NCBI GenBank assembly: GCA_021018995.1
Contig: CM037596.1
Span: 15,141,501-15,205,500 of the forward strand
Source of the DNA: Chloranthus sessilifolius
Lineage: Eukaryota > Streptophyta > Magnoliopsida > Chloranthales > Chloranthaceae
Length of the DNA stretch: 64,000 bases
Direction of reading: 5' to 3'
Each line of letters starts with the position of its first letter. The first letter of the stretch is position 1. Made by a program: the position numbers and the translations under genes. A model generated the notes under the pieces. The model was not told the DNA's origin. It did no database searches and worked only from the letters and a program-made list of their open reading frames with translations. This document shows positions 14,360-26,300 of this stretch, piece after piece.

Positions 14360-17300
14360 AAAATGACCTCATTAGGGTTGGAGTCCCTACTGACCTTTAT
14401 AGTAAATCACAAAGACTAAAATACCATTACATCACACTCACACGCAATATTATGTCTAACACACCGCTACATATAGATACATATATCCCAATATTAATAA
14501 CTTATATCGAAGGCTTAAAATTTTATTTCTACTTTGTCTAAAATAATTCTATTGGTGATATCAACTGCCAACTGTAGAGGTATATCCACCGAAGTCATGA
14601 GCTCCAGGAATCATCTTCTTTGCCTTTGGTTCCAAGATAATACGATGAGCAACAGAAGGGTTAAGCAACAGTTCGACTATTTCTTAGACTACAAATAACC
14701 AACTTAGATGTAGAGCTAACCAAATTGAAAAGAGAATCGGAAAGTCAAGCATTTCCTTAACACGCAACTGATTATCTAAGTCAGGAAAGAACTTGCATGT
14801 GGCCAGGGAGGGAGATTTGCTTCATAGTCAACATAGAGGGAAAATGAGCATGAGAAAGATGGAAAGTTACAGTCGAAGTATTTATCTAAGTGAGGGACAT
14901 TTGGAAGTATTTGAAGAGTCCAAGATTGCTCACTTAAAACTGTAGCCTGTCCAATTTATAACTAGAAAGTGGAATCATGTCACTGGAACGAACATGACTG
15001 GTGTACGATTAGGGAAAAAACTCCCTACCATTTTCCAGTTATGAACCATAGAAGAGTTGAACTTCCTAATCAATTCCCGACATGTCTATTGAGAACATAA
15101 GTCATTAGTGGTGACTGTGGTGTCCCATACTCTTATATAGAGGAGCAACCACATACATAAAAATAAACAATGTGCTACCACCAAACATCTCCCCCTGATT
15201 TGATAGGGTCCCAATGTCACAATATAAAACTCTCCATGACATGATAGGCAACAAAACTGGCAAAATTTTGGTGTCAAAGAATACAACAATCATATACGCT
15301 CCTTGATGGCATGGTCAGAGAACAAACGCCATTAAGTCAAGGACGGCTCCATCCAACAGGAGAAAAAGAGGGGGTTGGGCTTGTAGCTCAACAGCAGGTT
15401 GGCAATATTGCAACTACAATTGTACTCCTAAAAGAAAAACAAGGTCACCTCAATTGTACTCCTAAATAATATGCTAGTGCCAAACATCTCCCGCTGACTT
15501 GATAGGGTCATAACGTCACAATATAAAACTCTCCATGACATGATAGGCAATAGGACTGACAAAGTTTGGTGTCAAGGAATACAATAATCAATTACGCTCC
15601 TTCATAGCATGGTCAGAGAACAAATTCCATTAAGTCGAGGACAGCTCCATCCAACATTAGAAAAAAAGGGGGTTGGGCTGGGCTGGTAGCTCAACAGCAG
15701 GTTGGTAATATTGCAACCACAATTGTATTCCCAGGAGAAAAACAAGGTCACTTCAATTGTAATCCTAAATGAAATTTAAATAGGGGAAAGACCATCAACC
15801 CTATGATCGTCACTTCTGGAGAACGTCAGCTGTACAGATGCTAACATCAGCTGTACAGACCATGGTTTTAAATTTCGCCCGAGACGAGACAAGATTGAGG
15901 GGGGTTTCGCTTTGAGATGGTTTACCAAAAATATTATTTTTCATGTTATTTTATATAAGATGTTAGGCTTGTACACCATTGAAAGTGTACCACTCGTCTC
16001 TGTACATGTGGCACTATTTTTTCACACCATATCCAGTCTATGTGATGTTCTCATGAATGGCTATAATGGTGTGTCCAAATCTGTGCTCTCTACTATCTGC
16101 TATTGTTCTGATTTTTTAATGGCTAATATTGAAGATCATTGATTGGACGGTGTACAATTGATTTATAGGTGTGTTCTTTACTGAGATAGGATCCAATCAT
16201 GGACAGCCACTTGGACTGTTTAAATTGATGACAGATATTTGCGACGTGGCATAACAGTGAAGTATTCTTCAATGGTGTAAGATCAAACACCTATTTAATG
16301 GTGTAAGATCATTTAAAAGACTATTTTCGTTCCATGCCGTATCGCCGAGACGCGAGACCTCTTGGTGTCGGGGCTGTCCGAGACAACTCAGAAATCCGAG
16401 ATTTCAACCTATGGTATAGACAATGATGGATCTGACAAATCCCTGCTTTGAAGCTTTCTCAGTCTACACAAGATGTTTTGCAAATCTCGTTTCAATGGTT
16501 AACATGTAAACCTAGATGTTAGAGATTGTATGCAATGATACCCATTAGAAATGATAGAAGATGTGTAGTGCAAAGAAAAATGATGCTTAGGAAGGGCAAA
16601 GTGCTCGCCCTCCACCCCCTTTAACTTAAATAGAGCAGATTACATTACGTAAGTGACAAGATCAAGATTGTTAAGGCAGTGCGGCGAGGTCATGGCAAAG
16701 AGGCTCGCTACACCATGGCGAGGACATGGTAAGACTATTTATTTATTTAGATTATTTTTTTAATTAATCATTAGTATAAAAAATTATAGAGGGAAAAAAT
16801 TCAAGTACTTAGGCATCATTCTTTGATTCTAATATTGAGGATTTCATGTTCTAGACATACAAATATAAATAATTACAAATCAAATATGGAAAATTAACAA
16901 ATTTACAACATTGGCATGCATGAAGATATATAAAATATTAACAAATATGGAACATCAACAAATTTGCAATATGGGCGAGTATAAATATATATCAAATAGC
17001 AACAAGTATAGAATATTAAAAACTATGAAATATCAAGTACATATATTGTAGTGTTGCTGACATTGAGGTATCGTAGACCGGTAAATCGCTGAGGTATCAT
17101 CGACGCTGGTGTTGGTAGCTGCCATGACGAGAGAGAGAGAGAGAGAGAGAGAGTCGATGGTTTTATAACTTATAAATTAGGGTTTTGTAACTTATAAGTT
17201 AAGTTTTGTAACTTATAAGTTATAACAATGTTATAACTTATATGGGTTATAAGTAATACCATACATATGAGTTATAACACATTCGAAAATTATAATAATT

Positions 17301-20300
17301 TTATACTTAATAAGTTATTACTTATCTGTTTCTATGTATTGTGAGTTATAATCCAAAAACACCAAATTGCCCATAGTGACGCCTAGCCCTATTGCACCAT
17401 GGCGACGCTATGGCGTCGCTATTTTAGCCATCCTCTTTATTTGGATGCATATGGTGTTTTCCATCGCCATTCTCCATGGCGATACAATAGCGTAACCTTG
17501 ACAACTATGGACAAGATAGCTAAATAAAAATTTACCCATATATAAGACTAGCAAATATATTGAAAGAAACTTATGCCTTTATGCTGCCACTCCCCAATAA
17601 CATGCGCTAATTTATGAACAGAGGAAAAACAATGATGTTAAATGCATTTCGTTGTACACAAATATCACTAACATTAAGATTTGATAGCACTATAAACACG
17701 CTAATACCAAATCAAACTGTTTATAATGATTGAGTGTATTAAATAGAAGGCCTGAGCTTCTATATTATTATTAATCTTAGATTTCAATTAGCAGAAAAGT
17801 ATAATTGAAACTTTATCTAATGCCTAGTTTCTACCCACTGTTTCAGATAACTGCACTTGAACCTATGATCACAGGATTGCAAGAATCTTTTCCAAAATCT
17901 ATTGGACTGCTTCCTTTTGACGGAGGTGTTGCAGGTAAAATTTTCAAATTTATTCCTTGAAACATTTAGAAACTTTATTATTTAAACAAAAAATTTTGGA
18001 TAAAAATTATGAAGAAAATTCTGTGCTTGGAGGGATTTAGCCCATAACTTAATTAGTCGGTGTTCGATGTCCCAACCTTGAGTTCTTGAATGTAATCCTA
18101 GCTTATCCACTATGGGCTTGGGCACCAATGGATGCAAGACTATTATAAAGAATGGATATCAAGACTTTTGTGACTGTTGAAATTTGTTTTATCTTATAGT
18201 TATCAGCACAAATTTCCACAAAAAAAAATAAAAATTGATGGATAAACAAATTTCCATAATTATTATACAATAGAATAAAGTGTATATGTTATATCAAGAT
18301 GTTTGGTTTACCTTTTTTGGATACCTTTTTTGTCGCGGTTTCAGGTGATATATACAAGATAAACAAAAAGAATTATTGTGAGAGGTGGGTCCTCATTTCG
18401 GTGGATAACTACAACTTTAATTCCATTGATATCTATGAGCATTTACTGAGGATGCTCGCTATGCAATACAAAAAGGGATTTCAAGTCTGACAACTGAAAA
18501 AAAATGTCCTTTCGTGTCGCTTTCTCCCAAGAGCATGCAAAGGCTGTTGATATTCTGGAACAGATTGGCACCGTTTGATGTGTGTGTGGGGGGGGGGGGG
18601 GGGGTTGAGGCCAGCTTCTCTAGGTGGGAGGAGGATATTTACAGTACCTCTGTTCAAAAAGATGAAGATGGCATATGGCTTCGGATCTACAGTCTACCCC
18701 CTCATACCTAGACTAATGAGGTCCTAAGTGGCATCAAATGAGGGGTGCGAGACTTTCCTCGGGACCAATACCTGTATTGCTAAGGGGGAGGACATCCGGC
18801 ATGCTAGGATTGTCTTGCCACATACCGAGGCGGGGTGATGTCTTGATCAACGACTACCGGTATAGGTGCTGGATTGAACTGGACCGGAGTAAACGGGTAA
18901 CGGTTGCTGATCGCCACGAAATACAAACCAATGGGATAAGGTCTGGTGACATACACGATCCGGCAGTCAGAGGGAATGAAGTTACTCGCGAGGAGGGGGG
19001 TTGAAGGGAAATGGGAAGACGACGCAGCTCCTAGAACTCCAAACACGCTCGTGTCGGCCTCCATCCGAGCAGGTACGCGACTGTGATAACAGATAGTACC
19101 ATCGGGGGGGCCCCACCGCTCGAACAGGTCGTCGTGGCATCTTGATATGGACCGAAAGTCGAAGAAGGTTATTGACCGCTGGAACTTGCCTTTCTTAGAG
19201 GGTTAGCAATCGTCCGGATGGTTAATGGACAAGAGAAAGTCTTATGAGGAGGTGGTCAGGGATTCGACTGCTCAGATTCAACTAGAAGAGCCATCCACAT
19301 CGAGACGTGAAAGGTCGAAGGGTAGTTATTGCAGGAATAGACAGCGGGGGGCTGATGGGCATACCGAGGAAGATGACATCAATTCTACTTCTGATAAAGC
19401 GACACGTGGAGGCAGGAGAGTCGGGGCGCTGGTTGCTGGTACGAAATTGGAGTACGAGAAGGGGTTTAATTCGGCGGGAGAGTTATTGCAGGGGGGCTAC
19501 ATATTAATGAGAGGGATGGGGGAATGCAGCTTCGACAGAAGGGTTTGGGCCCAGCTTGTTGTTCGATGAACAGCGGCTGAATTTATGTGTGCGATGCAAG
19601 GAACGGCTCTCGAAGAATCCTCTCAAACGAAGGGTTGACTCTCATGTGACAGAGGACACACATGGAGGAATGTCAGGACAAATTCAGAGGCGTAGTGTCG
19701 ACGGGGCGAGTACACATGTGAGCAGCGTACACGGGTCAAGTACACACGTTAGTCAAACCGACAGCAACGAAGCAGTTGAGGTGGAAGGACCTGCGGATCT
19801 AGTGGACCTCAATACCAACGCGTGGCCCAATGGATTGTGACCCAGAGATGATGCACCAAAGATTTGTAATGGGTCGGGCTCAAGGCCTTTATCTTTTGTT
19901 GATACAGTATTACAGTCTGGGCCTTTATCTTTTGTTCATACAATTACAGCCTGGGCCTTTAGAGGCAGGGCCCAGTAATTGTTTCTCTAATTACTCTTTG
20001 GGTAATGATTGCAGAGGTAGCGGAACTTTGTGCAAGTCCGACTATAACCGACACCCCATCACGCCATGATCCTATACAGACTTGCAGAAATGCTGATACC
20101 GGACATGTATCAGACGATTTAGACTCTTGAGCAGGATTCCTCCGATGCTGTCAAGGAAGTCCGTGAATAACGAACAGATGGCTCTTGACAGGGAAAGAAT
20201 GATCTGGTTGGGGGATGCTTTGTCTTTCAATAATGATTGTAAAGGCCTACTGAAAATCTATTGTAATATTCTTGAAAGTGGGAAGCAGTTGTCAAAGTCG

Positions 20301-23300
20301 AAACGATTAAAGGGTAACAAGGCTCGGGCCAGATTCTGATGGGGTCTATATTACTCACGGTTGAGGAAGGGACAGAGGAAGGACATGACGAAGGGTGGAG
20401 ATGCACAGGTGGTGGACCGCCCTGAGGGGTGTTAGCTTTAAGGATGACTACGGTTTGTTTTTGCGAGCTTTCTATCTTTTTCTTGTTGGTTATGAAGTTT
20501 CTAAATTGGAACGTGCGAGGTTTGGGGGAACCGGACAAAAGAGCATTGGTCAAAGCCTTTTTCAGAGGACAGAAACCGGAGGTGATTGGTCTTTATGAAA
20601 CCAAGTGGGAGGAGGTGAATGATGTTAAGGTTCAATCGGTCGTAGGGGCGAGTAGGTGGGAGTGGTTGGCCTTGGATGCTCAAGCATCTAGGGGTGGTAT
20701 TGTCTTGGCTTAGGATACGAGTTTCTTTCAAATGGTAGACTCCGAGATAGGTAATTTCTCGGTGGTGGCCTTGATTCACGACAGTAGGAATGGGCATCAG
20801 TGGGTAGCTATCATGGTTTATGGCCCAACGGATAATAACTCAGAAGGGAGTTCTTTTTCGAACTAAGTGCCATTACTCATAAGTGGGATCACCCAGTTTG
20901 CATTGGGGATGATTTTAATGCTTTGTGCAATGCTGAAGAAAAGAACATAGGACCCATTGATCTCACGGCTAGAGATTTATTCATGAAGTGTATATCATGG
21001 ATATACGTATCGTCCAGCCCCAAAACCGATATGTACCAGACAATACGTATCGGTTCCAGATGATACTTTCCGATTTTTCCAAAAAAAAAAACAACAAAAC
21101 CAATAATTTGAAATTATCGGATGATCCGATACGAACGATACTTTGAACGGTAATTTGGCTGTTTTTTAAGGGGGGCGATAAAAACCCAATGTATCGTATC
21201 GTTCAAGTCCAAAACCGATACGTATCGGTATCGAACAATATTTTGATCCATGGTGTATATCACAAGGCTCTCTCTATGATATGGGAATGGTCGGGGGAAG
21301 GTTCACTTGGACGAATGGGCAGGACGACCCGATTATGTGTCGGCTTGATAGATTTCTTTGTGGGGTTGACTTCTTAGATATGATGAACGATCTGGCAATT
21401 CAAGTCTGGGCTACTACCATCTCCGACCATAAACCGATCGTGCTTTCATGGAATGAAGTCAATAAAGGTGGCTCTGGTCCTGCTCCTTTCAGATTTGATA
21501 ATGCGTGGCTTCAGAATGAGGGCTTTAGAGAGGACATTCAGGGGTGGTGAAACAACGATAGCATCACTGGTACGGCGGCATATGTGTTTTCGGCAAAGTT
21601 AAAGAATCTGAAAATTAAGGTTAAAGCGTGGAACAAAGACAGCTTTGGGAACATGACTCGGGTAAAGGACGATATTGTAGCCGAAATTGCGATGTACGAT
21701 CATATGGAAGAAAGTTTGTTGCTTTCGGAGGCAGATAGAGAAATCAAGTTGGCTCTTAAGATGGCTTATAATAGGAAAGCGTTGGAGGAACAATTATGGC
21801 GTCAAAAGTCTAAAGTGCACTGGTTGCGGGAAGGGGATGGGAATACAAAATTCTTCCATTCAGTTGTTAATGGGAGAAGGAAACATAATCGGATTTCCTC
21901 TATCAATGTCAATGGGATTACGTATGTGTAGCCGAGTATTGTGTAGAATAAGATAGTCGAGTTCTATAAGGTGCTTTACTCATCGGAAGAGGTTCGCAGA
22001 CCTCTATTGGACGGGATTCCTTTCAGCTGTATTGGAACCGATAAAGCCATCAAGCTTGAAAGGAGGTTCATGGAGGAGGAAGTAAAGGCAGCAATGGAAA
22101 TAATGGGGAATAATAAATCCTTGATGGATTCACCATGGAATTCTACAGATCATGTTGGGAGGTTTTCGGTGCAGACTTTATGGTTTTTCTGGGGGAGTTC
22201 CATGACTCGGGTACCTTGGCCAATAGCCTAAATTCTACATTTATAGCTCTTATTCCGAAGTGTGTTGGGGTTACCAATATCTCTGATTTCAGACCGATTA
22301 GCCTTACTAGGTGCGCCTACAAAATTGTGGTGAAAGTGCTAGTTAATCGCCTCAAAACTGTTATTGGCACTCTTATTTTTAATGTTCAAGGGGCGCTTAT
22401 CCTCGGTAGACAATTGCTGGACATTGCGGTTACGATTGTAGAAACTATTGATTCCGTCAAAAGGCAGGAGTAGGGATGGATCTATAACATTGATATGGAA
22501 AAGGCCTAGGATAGGGTCCAGTGGTGATTTCTGGATTATGTTTTGTACAGAATGGGCTTTGGTGTGGTTTGGAGGAAATGGATGACAGGATGCTACGCTT
22601 CGGCTTGTTTCTCAGTTCTTATTAATGGGACTCCACACGGCTATTTCAGGAGTAAGAGGGGACTGAGATAGGGGGACTCGATGTCTCCGATGTTGTTTGA
22701 TTGTGTAGGAGAAGCCTTTCACAGATTTTTTAAGAGGGTGGCAGATTCAAACCTGATTTTGGGGTTTAACGCATGGTTTTAAAACTTGACGAGTCAACTC
22801 GAAACTCGGGCGAGTCGACTCGGCTCGACCTAGTTTCTAGTCGACTCATCTATAGGCTCGATTAGGGTTCAACTCGGTCGACTCGAAAACTCAACCGAGT
22901 TTGTCAGCTCGGTGAGTCGACTTAAGTTTCAAAATTTTTGGGTTGGCGGGGGTTTTAATTGAAGTTTAAGGGCATACTTGCCTTTTTGCTCCTTTATATA
23001 TTTGAGGGCTTGATCCTCGACAAAAAGCCTTCAACAGAAACTCAACGAGAGAAGAAGAAAGAAGAAGAGGAAGAAGAAAGAAAGAAGAAAGAAGCCCCTC
23101 TCATCCAGCCCTCAGCCGCCACTCTCATGCCCTAAATGTGAGTTTTTTTTTCACTTTATAAGCCCTAAAATCTTTTTCTTTTTTTTTTCACAATTGCGCC
23201 ACATATTTGAATCATGCCCAAAAATTTGTTTTTTTTCCACTTTATAAGCCACAAGTGCCCTAAAATAATAAAATTTGTTTTTTTTTTCACTTTATAAGCC

Positions 23301-26300
23301 ACAAGTGCCCTAAAATAGTATATGGTTGATCTTTAGAGTTTAGAATGTCGTAGATTTAATAATGTAAAGTTAACCTTTCGTTTAAATGTAATGAATATTT
23401 AGATGGATGGTGTTTTATGAATATCTAATTATTAAATGGATGGGATATGGACAATAATGAATTTTAATCTATTAAATATTTAAATTATATATATATATAT
23501 ATATGTATGTATATATTTTAAATAACTCGAGTCAGAGTGAGTCGAGTCGGACCGATTTTCCGCGTTGACTCTAATCAGATGATTTCCGAGTCGAGTTTCT
23601 GTGTTTCAAAACCATGGTTTAAAGTGGTTGATCATGGGCCGACAATTACCCACCTACAATATGCTGATGACACGTTGGTGTTTTATAATGGAAGTCGTGG
23701 GGTCTCGGAGGTTAAAGCTGTTACGGATCTGTTGGTTATCTTTGAAGGGGTGTCAGGTCAGAGAATTAATTTGCATAATTCAAGCTTGGTGGGAATTAAT
23801 ATGCCAGATGAGGTTACGGATTCAGTGGTCAGGGAAATTGGATGTATGAAAGACATGTTTCCAATGACATACCTAGGAATTCCTTTGGGATTCGGGAAGT
23901 GTAGAGCCACAAGCTGGGATATGGTTGTCCAGAGGTTTCAAAAAAGGTTGGCTACATGGACAAGTAAGTTACTCGACAAGGGGGGAGGCATTTATGATGC
24001 CCATTTTTCTGGCCCCTGTTAACATTACGAAGAAACTGGAAAAGATCGTTAGAGATTTCATATAGGAAGGAAGTGGGGAGCGTAAGAAGCTACATCTAGT
24101 CAAGTGGGGAGACTATTGTGTTAGTAAGGAAGACGGTGGTTTGGGTATTAGGAGTCTACGGCTTGTGAACAAAGCGTTGCTTTGAAAATGACTGTGGAGG
24201 ATCAAGCAAGAGAGAGAAAGGGATGAACTCTGGTGGCAGGTTGTGTAACTATGGGCCTTGAGGTCCCGTCGCGACGATGGATTAAAATAAGGAGTCGCCA
24301 CTCGGAGCTTTTGGTGTTCTGGAAAACCAAAATCAAATATAATGAACACCGAAGTGTTAGATTTGACTCCGATCACCGGTCTACGCCAAAGCCTCTCGGC
24401 AAGGACTTCAGTTATCAATTAGGAAGGTGTTAGGCACCTAATCGGCCCACTCGTAAGCGGTCTCTACTATGGCCAAAAGTATATAAAAAAGAGAGGAAAT
24501 GAGGGGGCAATTCCCCTTGCTAGAAGGCACGTGGATCCATATTAAACTCTCCGCGCTATCCGAATTTCGGCGGCGTAACAACTTAAATCTTACGATAGGA
24601 GAAAGGAGATGAAATCTCTGGCCCTTGTAGCACCAACGTCGGATCTTCGCGTAGGACTACTCCGGCAAGCTTCCGATTGCAAGTGGGGTATTGGAATCCT
24701 AAGTTTTGAGCTAAGGTTGGGAGGTAGGGAGCTTGGAAGGATGGAGTTATGAGAGGGATTGGCTAGGGTTTCATCTTGCTAAAATTAATGTCCTAAATGA
24801 GGGGGTGGGGGTCTCTATTTGTAGAGAAGAGTGTGATTAGGGGCTCCTAATTGGGTTTGGGGCTCTAATGGTGGCTTAAAATTAGCTAATGGATTTATCT
24901 AAGGATTCGGGGATTTCGAGGGTTTGGTGAAGATGAAAATGGGTTGTAATGGTGTATGATGGGGTAGCCACTTAAATGGCAAAAGGGTGATTTTAAAGGT
25001 TTATGAGGGTCTAAAGGTAGTTGGGAGACTACCCTCAAGGTTTGGGATAGTCCACAAATCAAAAACCCACCATGGAAATCATAGATCTCTGATTTGCAGG
25101 TTTTTAAGGCATGCGTGCATATTATGCACGCTTGCTTTAAAACCACCAGTGCAGTCGAGAGATCAATTCTGGAGAAGATGAAGTTGGTCTTGCGTGCATA
25201 TTAAGTATGCATGCGTTAAATTACTCATGCATGCATAATATGTACGCAGGGTTGCCTATGCGTGCACAATATGCACGCATGGGTTAAATTTACCTATGCG
25301 TGCATATTATGCACACATGGGTTCTTTTCTCAGCATAAACAATGCTTTGACTGGTGGGCCCAGGAATGGTCCGGGACGGGTTATGGGAGTTTTGATAGGT
25401 TCTAAAGGGTTATGGGAGATGTTTTTGGATGCTCGGGGACGCATTCGTATTAGAGAATAGATCGATCATGCTTTGGGCCAGATTTGGGTGTCTACAGATG
25501 CCCCTCTTTGGCATCGGATCTGCTGCATTCAACGCAGGTCTGAACCATCAATCAGTGGAAACAAGGAGAGTGATGATTACCCAATCATTGGGTAATCATC
25601 CGCTCCTCAAGATGAGCGGTCCCCTGACGCTTAACGACCTTACTGGGCATGACCATGTGATGATACTATTGATGACTTATGGTGTTTGAGTTTCGCTTTG
25701 AACTTGCGGCTCCATGAGCGAGTGAGTGATCGACCCATTCTTTCAATAGTGAAAGTGCAAAGATCCAATGGTCGTGATCAATCTTATGAGGCATCGACTA
25801 CCCCACTTTGACTATCACGGGTGCACCTACTCAAGGTAGGGTCCGAGATTTTTCAGCGTACTCTTCGACCTTGACTATTTATTTTAGCACAAATACCCAG
25901 GCGGAGAGAATATTGATATCAAACCGCATTTTGGGACGCGTGCAAGGCAAAATAAATTTTCTATCATTCTTTTTTAATTATTTTTTATTTTTTATTTTGT
26001 TTATTTTATTTTTTTGTTTTTGTTCCCTTTCTTTTTTTTCTGCATTTTTGCAAAAGCATCTTGAGAAAGAGCAAGAACGAGTTACGGCTTGGGAATGCAA
26101 GAACCTTCGTCTGGACTGAGTTTTGAATGAGGTTCTTGGATCTACCGATGCTTCTTGAAAACGCTGCAAGGGCCTTTAAGGTCGATGAGTGAATGACCAG
26201 AATGCTTGTGAAGACACACTTCCCTATAGGATCCGCGACTTAGAACGCGAGTTGGGCCGTTGACCTGACCTGCACATACTTGAAAATAGATCAAATATAA

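Larger units (their letters stand above)
6478..14490 (+). mobile_element. Ty1/copia relic split by a nested gypsy element
   Basis: Two copia arms, 6478-7117 and 14027-14490, flank the gypsy insertion. The left arm encodes degenerate copia reverse transcriptase with YIDD at 6929-6940. The right arm resumes the same frame: excising 7118-14026 and one copy of the 5-bp target duplication rejoins LLRDT to [13 protein letters not shown], typical of the copia RT to RNase H boundary. Similar ~180-210-bp repeats at both outer ends may be LTRs. Gag, protease and integrase are missing and stops are frequent, so this is an internally deleted, dead copy. Confidence 0.82.

Noticed and set aside
14293..14541. 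Frame with [16 protein letters not shown]
   Set aside because: It is a translation of the (GA)n repeat in the copia LTR.
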